Part shown: positions 1 through 11,138 of the stretch, one piece after another
How positions within the stretch are numbered: the first letter of the stretch is position 1
Layout: every line of letters begins with the position of its first letter
Origin: Kappaphycus alvarezii
Taxonomy: Eukaryota > Rhodophyta > Florideophyceae > Gigartinales > Solieriaceae
DNA: 64,000 bases
Direction: 5' to 3'
NCBI GenBank assembly: GCA_002205965.3
Contig: NADL03000048.1
Span: 1-64,000, forward strand
The notes under the pieces: model-generated
Seen by the model: only the letters and a program-made list of their open reading frames with translations
The model's database searches: none
What the model was told of the DNA's origin: nothing
Made by a program: the position numbers and the translations under genes

Positions 1-500
1 AACTCCTTTTTTCTCATCGAAATCACTAACTGTGGAATTGAAAGATACAAAAGGACACACTAAGGCATTATCAGCAATAAGTATGAATGATTTTCCCTTA
101 TGTTCTTTTCACCTCATTATTAACAATTGATTTTTGCCCCATGCGAGACACACCATTCTTTCCCAAGAATTACTTCATAACGCTTCAATGGGCTTACTGC
201 AAAGTAAATAGGTTCAGTGTACGCATTAGTATGTCCACTGACAGCATTCAACAATTCTTGAAGTATCTGGTCCGCAGCACTGGCCATTTCAGCAAGCTCT
301 CTTGAATGAAGGGTATTTATTTGATGTTTCTTGCAAACTTATTCACTCAAGAAAATTGATTCCACCACCAGGGTTCATGAGAATGTTTGCTGGTCCACCA
401 GCAATTGTACCCTTGACAATGAGATGGCCCTTGCAATTTCCCTCGAATACAAGGGAGAATGTTTTAATGAACGATGCATTCGATCTGATGGTGGAAACGA
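1..500 (-). pseudogene. Ty3-like aspartic protease remnant (runs off left edge)
   Basis: Read on the minus strand, about 500 to 370 encodes GTIAGGPANILMNPGGG, which aligns with the active-site loop of retropepsins. The catalytic Asp is replaced by Asn and the next residue by Pro. Further left, about 250 to 120, a C-terminal protease signature (VILGKEWCVSHGAKIN) follows after frameshifts and stops. It lies directly downstream of the gag remnant on the same strand, as expected for gag-protease order. RT would lie beyond the left edge. The changed active site and several stops make it non-functional. Family assignment rests on motif recognition only. Confidence 0.6.
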
Positions 501-599
501 TGGGCCTTTTTTTTGCTTCAATGATAAATATAGAGTTTTTTTTTGTCTAATAAAATGTTGTCTAATGGTTCTTCAATGACTAGAACTGACTGGGGACCT

Positions 600-1543
600 T
601 CAATCAATTCCTCCGGGCTTTCGGGCAGTTCTTCGACATGTTACCTTTCTGTCTGCAACTAAGACAGAGACCTTCGCGCATACATCTTTCACGTTCTTCT
701 TTGTTAAGCTTTTGTAAATTGAGAGTGTTTCTTTTCAGCCGTGGTATCACTTTTACGTTCACCATTTCCATTGGTACTGGACTGCTGGTTCCAACTAAAA
801 AGCTTCCATTTCCATTCTTTCCTCCAGAAGACTTAGGTGGGCAATAGGTCCAGAACGCCGATAGACCGACTCAACTCGCTCAGCATCCCTTATTAGGTCT
901 GAGAGCTTGATGTATTCTTTGGTACACAACACCTTCCAGATATAGGGCTTTAAACCGCAAAAGTAACGATCTATCTGGTCTTTACCTCCAATATCGGGGA
1001 TTTCGAGTATAATTTTGTTGAATTCTTCGTTGAAAGTAGGAACACCTTTGATTTGTTTCCAACGAGCGAGTTTGCCTCGAGCGATCTTTCCTTTGTTCAG
1101 TGTTTCAAAACGCTGTATCAAAGCACCCTTCAAGGTCTGCCAGGAATTTATTCCTTTCCCTTCTTCTGTCTTGGAGTGGACCATCCACCATTCATGGACA
1201 TTGCCAGCCAAGTAGCGGAGTGCTTTGTGTAGGGGACCATTGACATAATTTCTTCTGAGGTAGTTGTCCATCTGAACTTACCATTTGCCAATTGATTTTT
1301 TCCCGTTGAATATAGCTGGCTTGTTTTTCTTTGGGACAGCCTGGCTACCCAATGGTGCATTATTTGACGAACTGGCCTGGTTGGAGCGTTTACGAGTTCA
1401 GATTCTAAGGAGGATACCTTTTGCGCTGCAATAAAAAGATCTGATCTGTGTGCCGCAGTCTGGTTATTTCCATGCTCGAGATTCTGCTGCAACTGAAGCA
1501 CCATTTGCGTAAGGGAATATGGGGTGACCTGCGGCTGATCCAT
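600..1543 (-). pseudogene. gag: Ty3/gypsy gag remnant
   Basis: Two overlapping minus frames (1543-1148 and 1271-795) together make a retrotransposon gag. The N-terminal part has a coiled-coil-like QLQQNLEHG stretch. The second has the capsid pattern with YLAGNVHEWW, then INSWQTLKGALIQRF and later YFCGLKPYIWKVL. Downstream, about 690-627, CLSCRQKGNMSKNC fits the CX2CX4HX4C zinc knuckle except that His is Asn. A frameshift near 1,200 separates the two halves. The coat protein would have packaged the element RNA. It is now broken and its knuckle is damaged. Confidence 0.7.
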
Positions 1544-1947
1544 AGCGATTTGGTTTACAAGGGCTGTAACAATGTTTAGCCTGGTATGTGAGAGAGGTTT
1601 CTGACTTTACACATGTACACGTGGTAGTATGTGTACACGATTACTTTAACAATTGGAGTAACAGAGAGTATCCAAGATGGTTCTTGGGCTAACCACTCTC
1701 GATACGAAACCTCCAGCAAGCAGGTTTATCAAAATGCCAAGAGAAAGAAATTTAATGCGTTCTGTATCTACTGGGGACTGCACACGTCCTACCTATGCGG
1801 TTGAGATATAACAGGATGTATTTAGTCGTTCATGCGCATCAGGGCTCGCAATAGGATAGCTTCAGCGATGGATGACCAGAACAATGATTTTTGCAAAAAA
1901 CTGTGATTTATAACCTGATTGGCTCTCCTTGCACCTTCAAATTTCGG
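1544..1947. other. No gene seen; leader or LTR of the left gag element possible
   Basis: This stretch lies upstream of the minus-strand gag remnant, where a 5' leader and LTR would be expected. I see no second LTR copy to compare with, because the element leaves the window. A short direct repeat of GTGTACACG-like sequence occurs near 1,612-1,640. Nothing else is supported. Confidence 0.3.
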
Positions 1948-2021
1948 GGCTGCTGACCTAGTTGTTAAGTGTAAGCGGCTCCTTATGAAGTGATTGCGGG
2001 TTCAAATCCGCCAGGAGTACT
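1948..2021 (+). other. tRNA-like sequence (pseudo-tRNA or SINE head)
   Basis: TGACCTAGTTGT at 1,954-1,965 matches the pol III A box at 10 of 12 positions. GGTTCAAATCC at 1,999-2,009 is a perfect B box. The spacing is right for a tRNA. However, no 5' partner pairs with the 3' acceptor-like end (CAGGAGTAC), and the T stem closes only with an 8-nt loop. I therefore read it as a decayed tRNA or the head of a tRNA-derived SINE, not as a working gene. Confidence 0.4.
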
Positions 2022-2419
2022 TACAAGAAGTTCCTTCTCTGATGTAAGGGTTGACGTCAGTCACGTCGGGTGCCTTATAGTAGCCTTTTTTCCGATTCTT
2101 GCTTTTTGGTGGTTGTCCTGTCTAGATTCTGATGGCCACACGGACCTACAATTATAATTCCTACTAAAAGGATACGGAGACAGCACGGAGACAGCAGAGG
2201 AAAGCTTGCAATCACAGCGGAAGGGTGAACACAATACACAGACGAAGTCGATTGGGAAATGAACTTTATTGCTCTATTTTCTTTTTCCTACTCAAAAACA
2301 AGCAATTTTAACGGAACATAAAGATACTACTTGCAACTCATGACTGTCAGTCGATGCTGGGCCCCGTTTTGATTGCAGACAAGGTCTTGTTCACAGAACA
2401 CCTCAATGTTGCACTTGTA
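2022..2419. other. No gene seen
   Basis: No ORF with recognisable motifs on either strand. The stretch may be the body of a SINE headed by the tRNA-like sequence before it, but I found no second copy in the window to support that. Confidence 0.3.
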
Positions 2420-2866
2420 CTACTTCTTGCTTGTACGAAGTATGTGACGGCCGGAACGGAGGTGCTCGAAGTACTGAACGCGACCGGAGCAGGTGACTTG
2501 ACAATGACGACAATGAAATGGAGAGAATTTCGGATTATTGTTCATCTGCGGCCTTTTCGAGGGCCTAGCCTTGCGGATTCGATGTTTTACCACCTTTTTG
2601 ATCGACAAAGAGGCGGCTTCCGGTAGCATTTGAAGTGGACCTTCAATCTGGAGTGGCCCTTAAACCTAGGAGTGGCCCTTCAACCTGTCAGTGGCCTTTA
2701 CGTGTTCGGGACGGTCAAACGCAACTTCTTCGTTGGGATCCGGGGTAATGATCGGAGACCGGTCAATAGGGGTAGGGCAAACGATCGAAAAGGGGTGCGA
2801 GGCTCCTCGACCGTAACAAGGGGAGGTGCCTCTGAAATTGCTCGGGGTAAGACAAGTTCTAGGCAA
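2420..2866 (-). pseudogene. ORF with U1/matrin-type C2H2 zinc finger
   Basis: The minus ORF 2629-2420 (69 codons) ends with FHCRHCQVTCSGRVQYFEHL and RSGRH, a C-X2-C-X12-H-X5-H spacing typical of U1-like or dsRNA-binding C2H2 fingers. Such fingers bind RNA or DNA. The finger sits close to the C-terminus and is preceded by a basic stretch (KARPSKRP). Upstream in the same frame, 2866-2666 is open (DRSPIITPDPNEEVAFDRP). The two parts are separated by two stops that fall inside a 19-bp tandem repeat. It could be a broken gene, exons with an intron, or part of an unrecognised element. No function is claimed. Confidence 0.4.
2635..2700. repeat. Short tandem repeat, about 19-bp unit, 3.5 copies
   Basis: Successive units start with GTGG at 2,635, 2,653, 2,672 and 2,691, with variants of GTGGCCCTTCAACCTGTCA. 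The first unit is 18 bp and the next two are 19 bp. The repeat introduces the stops that interrupt the zinc-finger frame on the minus strand. Confidence 0.8.
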
Positions 2867-2869
2867 GTC

Positions 2870-3559
2870 AGCGTCGGTGTCGTGAGCTCTTCGGGGCTAG
2901 GTAGGACGATCAGAATTCTCGGAGTCGACGGACGGGGCGGGGTCTTAGGATCTTCTTCTTTGCCAATTGGTAAGAATGGTGAGGTGGGCGGGGAACGAAA
3001 GTCGGCGAGGTCTTGAGTCGTATTACGACGGCGACAAAGGGTGGTCCTTGGACTTCCTGTTGTACGACACTGGGGGCTACCGGGTAAGGATCAGAGTGAA
3101 AAACACAAGGTTAGTCTCTGGTTGCAATCGGGCAGCTGAAATAAATCTAGTAGAGATTTTATCCCCACTGACGGATTGGAAAAAAGAACAATGAGGCACA
3201 ACTTACTTGGGATGCTACCACTATGTGGGTTGTTAAGCGCACACGGGCAGATCAAGGTAAACCTGTGGTTGAAACTTTGGTTAAGGCTGGCTGGGTAAGC
3301 TGGCCGCTCCAAACTAGGGTTTGTATAGAACTGTAGATAGCTACCAACTAAAGGAAAATGCAGTCTAACAGTACCGATTTCAAAGGTGTTCCCGTAAAAC
3401 AGCCCTGACGGTATCGTAAGTAGCGCTTTCAGAATTGTAGTTGGCACGAGTGATATACTCTGTCAATATGTAAGAAGTAAATTGATCAAGGTGGCATGGG
3501 ATAGCGACGCGACTTTTGATTGGTAAAGCAATGATATAATATCCCAGTGTGTAACTCGA
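2870..3559. other. Unassigned; no supported gene
   Basis: Open frames exist on both strands (for example minus 3447-3091, 118 codons), but I recognise no domain in them. By position, the gag-protease part of the downstream copia remnant would fall here, but no gag or DSGA-type protease signature is visible. Confidence 0.3.
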
Positions 3560-5268
3560 CTGTAACTATTACAAGTGTACCAATGTGGTCAAAAGCTGTG
3601 TTCAGAACTGTAAGGAAATTGCAATGACAGCAAAGTGCCTAATAGCCCTGGTCGCAAGTTTACCAGTGGTTTGAAACTATAGTACAGTAGATGCTGTGAA
3701 TTCTTGTAAAGCTGAAAGTTTTGTGAAATGAAATACAACAAAAGCAGAGGGGATCTGTAATTTTATCCCTCTGTTTGTGGGCCAATGTAAGTAAAAAAGT
3801 TCTCCGAACAAAACGAATTTTTAACTTTTTTTCGATGTTTTTTCGGGTTATGTGGCTGAAGTACCAATTGTGGCAATGTATAAAGTGCTTGGGAAATTCA
3901 AGCTGTTTAATGCTTGGTTGGAGAAGAAATTTGATTGCACAATAAAGCGTCTGCGAAGTAGCAATGAGGGGAGCATGTTTCTATGAAGGACTATCTCGCC
4001 GAGAATAGAATCGAGCACTTCTTTTGGTCACCATATTTTCCGACATTGAAAAGCTTAGCAGAGAGAACCAGAAAGACAATTGCAGAGGCGCCAAGCTCCA
4101 TGCTAGAGAACGCCTTGCCTTTTTGAGTAACCTGGACGGAAGCAGTGGCCCACGCCGCAAAATTGACGAATCTGTCCCCAAGTTCGCAGGATAGCACTAA
4201 GTCTTCTCATGAGGCCATTTCTGGGGAAGTACCGGATGTAGAATACTTGAGGAGTTTACGGTATTTCTGATAGTCTTACCTACCAAAGAATCTTCGGGAA
4301 AAGTTGGAAATCAAGTAAGAAATTGCGAATATGATCGCTTTTTATGGGAACAGTCAGTAAAAGCTGTGGATAGCGCCTCAAAATATAGCGGTACTGGCGA
4401 CGCACGTAAAGTTTGTTGAAGAAGAGTTCCCTGCAAGCGATTGGAACAGAAAATGGGATGATACCACGATTCTAGATGCCGAAGAGAAGGAAACACCAAG
4501 CGCAACCACTGGAAACAGTACTGACAGCAAATTAACCGTCGATAGGGACGACATAGCAATCGGCACTAATCCGGGTGAACGAGAAGCATTTTCTTGAGAG
4601 AATGGGGAGGTTTTCGTTGACTAACGATCCGATAGATGAGTTACTCACGCATCGCTTCCTCAACAGAAGTGATGCCTTGAAGGCCCGCTATCTGCGAAGG
4701 GAACGAAATTCACCATTCTACTACTTTCCTTCCGCTCAAATGGCTGAATTTCAACTGATAATGCATTCAGTTCCTGGGATTCAGAACCAGTTGATATAAA
4801 GCAAGCCCGTCATTACAATGGTGCTGCAAATCGGCAGGAGAATATGGATTCAAAGTTTGCTTCACCATGAAGTCACAGAAAAACGGGAGGTGATGAGTCG
4901 GCCAAAGAGAGTACACTAGATACCTAAGAGATACACCTTATTGCGTGAGGAAGACACCCAGGGCAGATTCACGAGATATAAGGCTTAAATAGTCGCGAAG
5001 GGCGACCTCTAAGGAGATCTTCACAACATTTTCGCCCTGTAGCTAAATTTTCACCTATTAGAGAATGCGTTGCAGTGACAATCAAAAAGGATTATGTCAT
5101 TGAGCAAATTAGTATCTATTAGGCATTTTTCATAGATAATTGGAAGCATTAGTTTATATAAATGTACGTATGGAAATTAGCCTCCACAGATCAAATAAGT
5201 CGCTCGAACTCTGCGGGAATTTTATGATCTCAACCATTCGCCAAGCCTCCAGTACGACAAGTGGAGAT
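3560..5268 (+). pseudogene. pol: Ty1/copia pol remnant, left half (integrase to RT)
   Basis: Frameshifted plus-strand coding matches copia integrase in order. First comes a zinc-binding tail near 3,690-3,760 (VNSCKAESF then TTKAEGI). Next is FFDVFSGYVAEVP near 3,830-3,860, then LEKKFDCTIKRLRSSNEGSM near 3,930. Here the second catalytic Asp is Ser. The Glu box LAERTRKTIAEAP follows near 4,045-4,085, then VTWTEAVAHAAKLTN and GEVPDVEYLRSLRYF. The RT part is poorly preserved after 4,560 but resumes as QYDKW at about 5,250, exactly at the insertion point of the Ty3 element. The frame continues at 17,843. Confidence 0.72.
5264..5268. other. Target-site duplication, left copy (GAGAT)
   Basis: GAGAT directly precedes the left LTR and is repeated at 17,843-17,847 directly after the right LTR. 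A 5-bp duplication is usual for Ty3-type integrases. It shows that both LTRs belong to one insertion. Confidence 0.85.
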
Positions 5269-6032
5269 TGTAGTAGAACGTACTTGTAAGGTCCACGAAC
5301 CAGGTGGAGGTTTGAGAAGCGGAGCTTTTTCGGGACACCAGTCTAGCTGGGCTAAACAGCTACAGGAGTAGCAGGGCAGAGCGACCGTAGGTCGCGCTCA
5401 AAAGGACTACGAGGACGCCCTGGGATCCTCCAGGTGAACCTGGAGTGGAGGATTGGTAGAAAAGAAAAGGGAAAGGAGGAAGAAAAGAAAGAAAAGAAGA
5501 GGAGGGAGACGGTCAGTAAGGGTAGACGATCCTACCCTGGGAAAAGCCCGAAAGGGGTAGTGGGGTGTGACTGCTACGGTCACTGTGTCTACAGCAGACA
5601 CGAGTAGCGCCGCCTTCTCCGAACGCACGCTAGTTGGTCTAGCTGTAGTCATCCCGTGCAGCACTAGGCTTGCCGCGCACTCAAACAGGCAAAACCTCTA
5701 TACAAACTACACCGGACTACTCCGGTCTCGGTGGTGCTGGTCAGGGAATTGGTCTGATGTTTCGTTGATCGTTTACTGGTAGGGCTCCTAAGGCCAACGG
5801 ACCTAAGTAGTATCGGTACCACCTACTGTGGGACTGCCAACTAATTAGTCCTACAGTAATTACTAAAATAGAGGGATAACTATGAGAATTGATTTGATTT
5901 CATTGGCCCTACACGTTGCCTTAAAACGTGACAATCACACGTGGCACTACATGTGTGCTTTGAACAGGGCAGCCTGTCCGTACTGTAGTAAGACAGTATG
6001 CGCGCGCGAAAATAAAATGCCAGGTTCCCACA
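5269..6032 (-). repeat. 3' LTR of the hairpin-rich Ty3 element
   Basis: It starts TGTAGTAG and ends CCCACA on the plus strand, and is a direct repeat of 17,083-17,842. Bases 5,370-5,888 match the other LTR with only two small indels and no substitutions that I can see. The outer parts differ at roughly one base in six. It contains conserved hairpins such as GCGACCgtaGGTCGC, CCAGGTgaACCTGG and ACCGGActacTCCGGT. Confidence 0.9.
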
Positions 6033-6047
6033 TGCCCCCACGCCCAG
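6033..6047 (-). other. Polypurine-tract candidate
   Basis: On the minus strand the sequence just before the 3' LTR is GGGCGTGGGGGCA, a G-rich run ending at the LTR start (TGTGGG). It has the position and composition of a plus-strand primer tract, though it is interrupted by pyrimidines. Confidence 0.4.
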
Positions 6048-9000
6048 CCTCGAGCGTGTTCCACCGCGAAAAACGCGAGGAAGAAGATCAGTGAACCGGT
6101 CTTGGTTGTGGTTTGAGCTGCGCGTTTGAGTGAGTAGCACTCATTTCGCACAGTGTTCGGGAGCTCCAATCACGTTGGCAACCCGGTACTTTGGCTGCCG
6201 AACTAGCGTCGCAAGTTAGCGTCAGTAAAAGTATATCAATCTTGTCGAAGTTCTCTTCTACAAGGTCGGGTCGGTATGGGGAGTGCTTAAACCCATCCGA
6301 AAATTTTTGCCGTTTCAGGTCTTACCTGAAAAGGGGGTTAGTAAGATTGACTCACTTTTCCCTCGTCGAAGCGTAGCTACTAGACATTATATCCTTCGTG
6401 GGTCGCAGTTGCACGCGCACGGTATTCCAAATTCCTTGCAGTTCTTTCGGGGTGCAACTTGAGGCGGGCCAGGTTGACCTGGTGAATTAAAATGCTCGGG
6501 GGCGGTCGGGTGAACACGCCCCTTCGTTAGCATATCGAATGCCTTCCTTGGTGCTTGCAGTGGCAGTGTGCTCAAACCTCAATGGTTGTGCCTGAAACGT
6601 GCGGCACAACCTTGAAAAACTAATAAAATTCGGTAATCGAGGTCGGTTTTTTGCAACGTGACAAGGGATTTCCTTGTGTGTCGGTGCACGCTTCTGCTTT
6701 GTAGTGCAGTATTAAACCAGGAGTCCTGGTGATTTCAGTTGCATCTATTACCTCTCCCAGCATCACGATCCGATCAGACATCTCGTCGCCATTCGCTTGT
6801 CTTTCCTCAATCGTGCATCCTCATCGTCCTCCATTCACCTCTCCATCGTCATCGATCATCAGCTTCCTTCGCTTCTTCTTCGCTATGGGATAGCCTGTCT
6901 TGTCATGGAAGGCCTTCCTCCTGGTGCTGGATCAGCTGCAAGGGCAAATGACCTGCCCAGTGCCGCTCCAAGTATCCCGAGGGCGATAGTTGCCAGCAGA
7001 GACTGGCAGGTGCGCTTTTACACTCACGCGGGCTCGGTTGGTTAGCGCCGGATCGAGAGGCTTCGTGCCTGCGCACGCCGACGCGGGCAGTACTTCGACC
7101 TGGGTTTTTCTGTCGAGGAGATACTCGATCTTGCTTTTGCGAGGTGTGCCAATGAGGATTCCACGCCGGCCGACACTTGGTCTGGCGCGTAATTTTTATC
7201 ATGGGAATAGCCCACTTTTTGTAAATGGAAGTCCAGGTCGATTGCTCCAGACACTGTTGTGAAACATTCCACTTGTTTTTCTTCCTCAGTACTCTGTAGT
7301 TCACCATCCGTTGAGGCGTCTTCCAGTAGCTTGTATATAATAACAGTGGTGTACCGTCACATAATTCCATAACAAGTGAGCCTTGTTGTCGCATGGGGTC
7401 TTGCTCCAACCTATCCTTCAGCGAGAGTGAGATCCGTCCTCACTAAGATCTATACGATTAATTGAGCTCGTCGTTGTACCATATCGGTCATCCAGGGGTC
7501 GCCTTGGCAACAATACTGACGCGAGAGTGTTGGTACGTACGCCAGCGCATTGTCTTCCAAACAAAGTGTCCTTGTCAAATCAACATTGTGCCGGGGGAAG
7601 GAGTGCCTTGTGTATGAGCCACGGACTGTACCCATGTTTGCGGGGAATGGTTTTAATCTGTCAAGGAATCCTTGACGTTTTTACCCGATTGAGTGTGGTT
7701 CAGGGATTTCCTGAACATGGCATCATTGGGCGCTGTTGCACCCCGTATGCAACTCGGAGGATGGTCCTCCCCATCTTCGTCCTCTTTGGGACCCCAATCA
7801 GGTCATTATGAGTTGTCATCCATCTTCTCGGAGAGCGGCGAGGCTGTCGCCGATGGATATTTAAGGCGAGGATTTCCTCGTCCGTTTGTGGTTGGTCTCG
7901 GCATCAACAACCAACAACAGCAAAAATTACACAGGGCTTCTTGTGCATAGCAACATCGAATCAGCTCATGGCTTTGTTCGCGACAAGGTCACCTTGCCAG
8001 TGCTTGACCGTGGGGGTGATTCTCCATCCACAACTAACTTCAGCGAGGCTGATGATGGTGACGAGAAATGCACTTGTCTGCTTCCACTTGGTATTCCAGA
8101 TTATCCTTGTACAGTTTTCCGTGAAGGCTCTTCCCCGGCGTCTCGTTCGTAATCGGTCAGGGTTCTTGACTTTTATCCAAAGTGTCTCTTCGAATGGTCA
8201 GCGGCCCGAGTAACTGGATTGGCCCAGTATTCGTTCCTAGCAGGACCTACGCGGATTTAGAGTCGGGGGGAAGGTTCTCTCCACTCTTCAGGAGCCAGTT
8301 ATTGATGGCCCGAGTCATCAGGAGTCCTGATGGTTCGATCGGGACGAAGGATCACCCGATACGAATGGACGCAGCAGCAATGCTGCTGTTTGGGCCAAGA
8401 CTTTCTTGGTCCGCATCTCGAACAGTCTGAGGACTTCCTCAGTAAATGGCGCAATTGCGGTCGCCTTTTGGTCTTCAATAGTGTGCATAGTCTAGGAGAG
8501 GAGTTCCTTCGAACTCGCACTTAATTTACATTGCAGGGGAATCCCTATTTATCATTGTCATCCAACAATGTCGAATACCTAGCAGGATTCTAGATACTGT
8601 TTCAGGGGGAACTTTCCATTGTTTTCAACAAGTCTAGGTACTGCTGGAGACGTGAAAACTCAATGAGAGAGTTGTGATATGACCAGGTTCCCTGGTTACT
8701 GTTGAAGTTCCGGCGGATCCGCCGATGGGATAACCCATTGGCGTAGTATGAATTATTGGTCACGCATGTTGTCAACGGAGGGTGGTTAGTATCCCCGACG
8801 TTCCGTACTGAATCGAAATGCGGACTAGGGAGCTCATTCATTATCACAAGGGAGATGAACTGCTCTCACCCTATCCTGATTTTTTTCGAGGATCGGCTCG
8901 ACGGTACGGTTGGGTATTTCCCCTTCATCATTGTTGTGACAAGGTATCACTTTTCGGTTAATAGGCGACGCGTAGTTCTTCGCTCAAGGTGACAGGGCGT

Positions 9001-10556
9001 CATTTCCTGTCTTCTTTGTTGGTCGGAAGTGACGCGAAATTTCACAATGCGTATCAACTCCGTTAGTCAGATGAGTCTGGGCTGTGCACACACTCGTATA
9101 GTCAGGCCCTCCTGACATTTTAAGAGGCATGGGAGTGTCCCATGTCTGCTTCATCTTGGAACGAGGTATCCCTGTTTGTGACCCTGTCCGACTCCTACCG
9201 GAAGTGGCACAACGGAAGGGAAGTGAGCCAGGACATCCTGACTGGATGGAGGTGTGCAGTAGGTTACTCTGCGTAACTCAAATCAGGGAGCCTGAGGATT
9301 GCGGTCGAGCGTAAACTCGACTCCAGCTCGGTGGGCAAGGGAACTCTTGACAACTTCGGCCACCACATTCCGGATGGTCAGGTCGAGGCTTCCAGAGTCA
9401 GGGTATCCTGAATTTGACTGAGAAGTGGTCTCAAGTCAGAGTTTCCGTTTGTGCCAACTCGTTTTGGAGAATCTCGAGCACACTCCCGAGCTCGAGTATC
9501 CAGTAGTGGGAGGAGTTTCTCCCAAGTCTTCACTTGACTCATGGATTACTGACCAGCTGTCCTAGCTGGCGGTGTACAACTGTACAGGGTACACTTTTAA
9601 AGGTGTCCAAGTGTACTCAGGACAATCTGTTCTGACCACTATGCCTGGTCATTGTTGTACCAAGATTGAGCTTGGCACTTGACAATTTCAAAACCAACTC
9701 TGTTGGATGCTAAACTCTCAAGCCCATACTTCAGAGTTCATCAACTCAAAAGAAGTAGGCCTCCCCGGATAGAAGTACTACGACCATGTCTTATGTAGTT
9801 AGATAACCTTACTTGTAGAAAGTCAACGCCGGATGCCAGTGTTCAACTATAAACACACAGGGGTGTCCCTGTGAGGGGTACAGTGCAGTGACACTGTATA
9901 AAACAGAAGTGGAGGTGATTCTTTACATTACAACGTAATTCTTCGTAGTTATAGACCATTTCCAGGTAGTCCTGATAACAAGATGTGTCTTCTTATAAAG
10001 TCACCATTCCCAGGTAGTCCTGGTTTTTTCACCACTGTAACTAGGAATCACATCTGCACCCGCGAGAGCTCCACCCTACTTCCGGCGTGAAATACCAGTG
10101 TACCTGGTTAACTGTGACCCAATAGGGGTGTCCCTATGGTTGTTAGCCAAGGATATCCTTGTTTTCTACCCATCTGGTTGTCACTCAGATGGGGGGTAGT
10201 ACTGAGGTGGTCTCAGCCGCTTGCGTCTGTGATAATGGGCCACCGCGTTGAAAGAAATTAGAGACCTGGGTTCCCAGGTATCATCACTGGGTGAATAGTT
10301 CGTCCAGCGGACGAGGTCCAATCCGCTGTCAAGATCTTTATCGACTATCCGATCAAATGAATAGGGACCAAGGTCACCTGGCGCTTCAGTGAGGTCGTCC
10401 TCACTTTCGTTTTCAGTCGGGGTGCCCGATGCAGGTATGTCTTCATTAGTCCGAGGTGTTCTCGGTAGTCCTTGCCTTTTTGCAGCGAGGCGGGAGGAAC
10501 GGCGAAGCGTTGCTTCTTGTGAATTTCTTCCCTGTCGGCGGTGTTATCCCTCCGAC
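6048..10556 (-). other. 4.5-kb unassigned 3' region of the Ty3 element
   Basis: This lies between the integrase C-terminus and the 3' LTR, where some Ty3-type elements carry an extra ORF. No long frame survives. Short minus frames look translated in places: one at 8,488-8,318 begins MHTIEDQKATAIAPFTEEVL, and 7,409-6,903 is open for 168 codons. No envelope, chromodomain or RNase H motif is recognisable. It has the densest hairpins of the element. It may be a decayed third ORF, or structured non-coding RNA. Confidence 0.45.
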
Positions 10557-10991
10557 CTAAGCGAAGAAGCGGTGCTTCTTGTTCTTGTTCCGCGGTGGGG
10601 TTTGGATCCTCCGCTGGTGTCGCAGTATTACCCTGAGAGGCTTCCGTCCCATTCTGAGAAGGTGACGGTGTTTTGACTCCCAGTCAGGAATGTCCTGAAC
10701 TCCTTGAGTATTGGGTGGGCCCGATTGAGTTGCACTCGGCAGTGACCGAGTATGGGCCTTCAATATGCGGTCTTGAGATAACGTATCCTGAAGTCCGTCT
10801 CGAAGGATGGTAACTGTATGTGAGGTAACACTCACAACTGGGTACGGACCCAGCGCCTTCGCCCGGAGCTCGTGCTCCGGTAGATTATCAAGCGGCTCGT
10901 TGCTCGACGCGTTTTGCTCGTCGCTCTTCGTTCTTTCGCATCTGAAGAAGACCAAGTCGCCCACTGAGATTTTCTCAGTGCTGGTTCGCAA
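10557..10991 (-). pseudogene. Integrase C-terminal GPY-type domain
   Basis: The minus frame contains VGDLVFFR followed by ALGPYPVVSVTSHTVTILRD and LSQDRILKAHT, the GPY/F module typical of Ty3-group integrases, which contacts DNA or chromatin. The frame is open for 144 codons. After the module comes a low-complexity basic tail (about residues 75-144). A frameshift separates it from the catalytic core upstream. Hairpins at 10,819-10,836, 10,863-10,880 and 10,962-10,980 fall inside this coding segment. Confidence 0.75.
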
Positions 10992-11138
10992 GTATCAACT
11001 GTAATAACACTTGTATACACGTTGATATATGCTCAAATTCTTCTTCGAAGTTGTCAAAGGGGCCTTTAAAACGATCGTAAAAACGTTGCTTTACTTGGCT
11101 CGGGTGTATATTCCCGAGCTCGATTGACCTCACTCTCT

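Noticed and set aside
1948..2021. Functional tRNA gene
   Set aside because: A and B boxes are present but the acceptor stem does not pair and the T stem is irregular.
5407..5664. LTR ORFs (also at 17,247-17,632) as genes
   Set aside because: They lie wholly within LTR repeats and change length between the two LTRs because of single-base indels.
6903..7409. 168-codon minus ORF as an envelope gene
   Set aside because: No sign of a signal peptide, TM segment or cysteine pattern, and neighbouring frames are no better. Left as unassigned element sequence.
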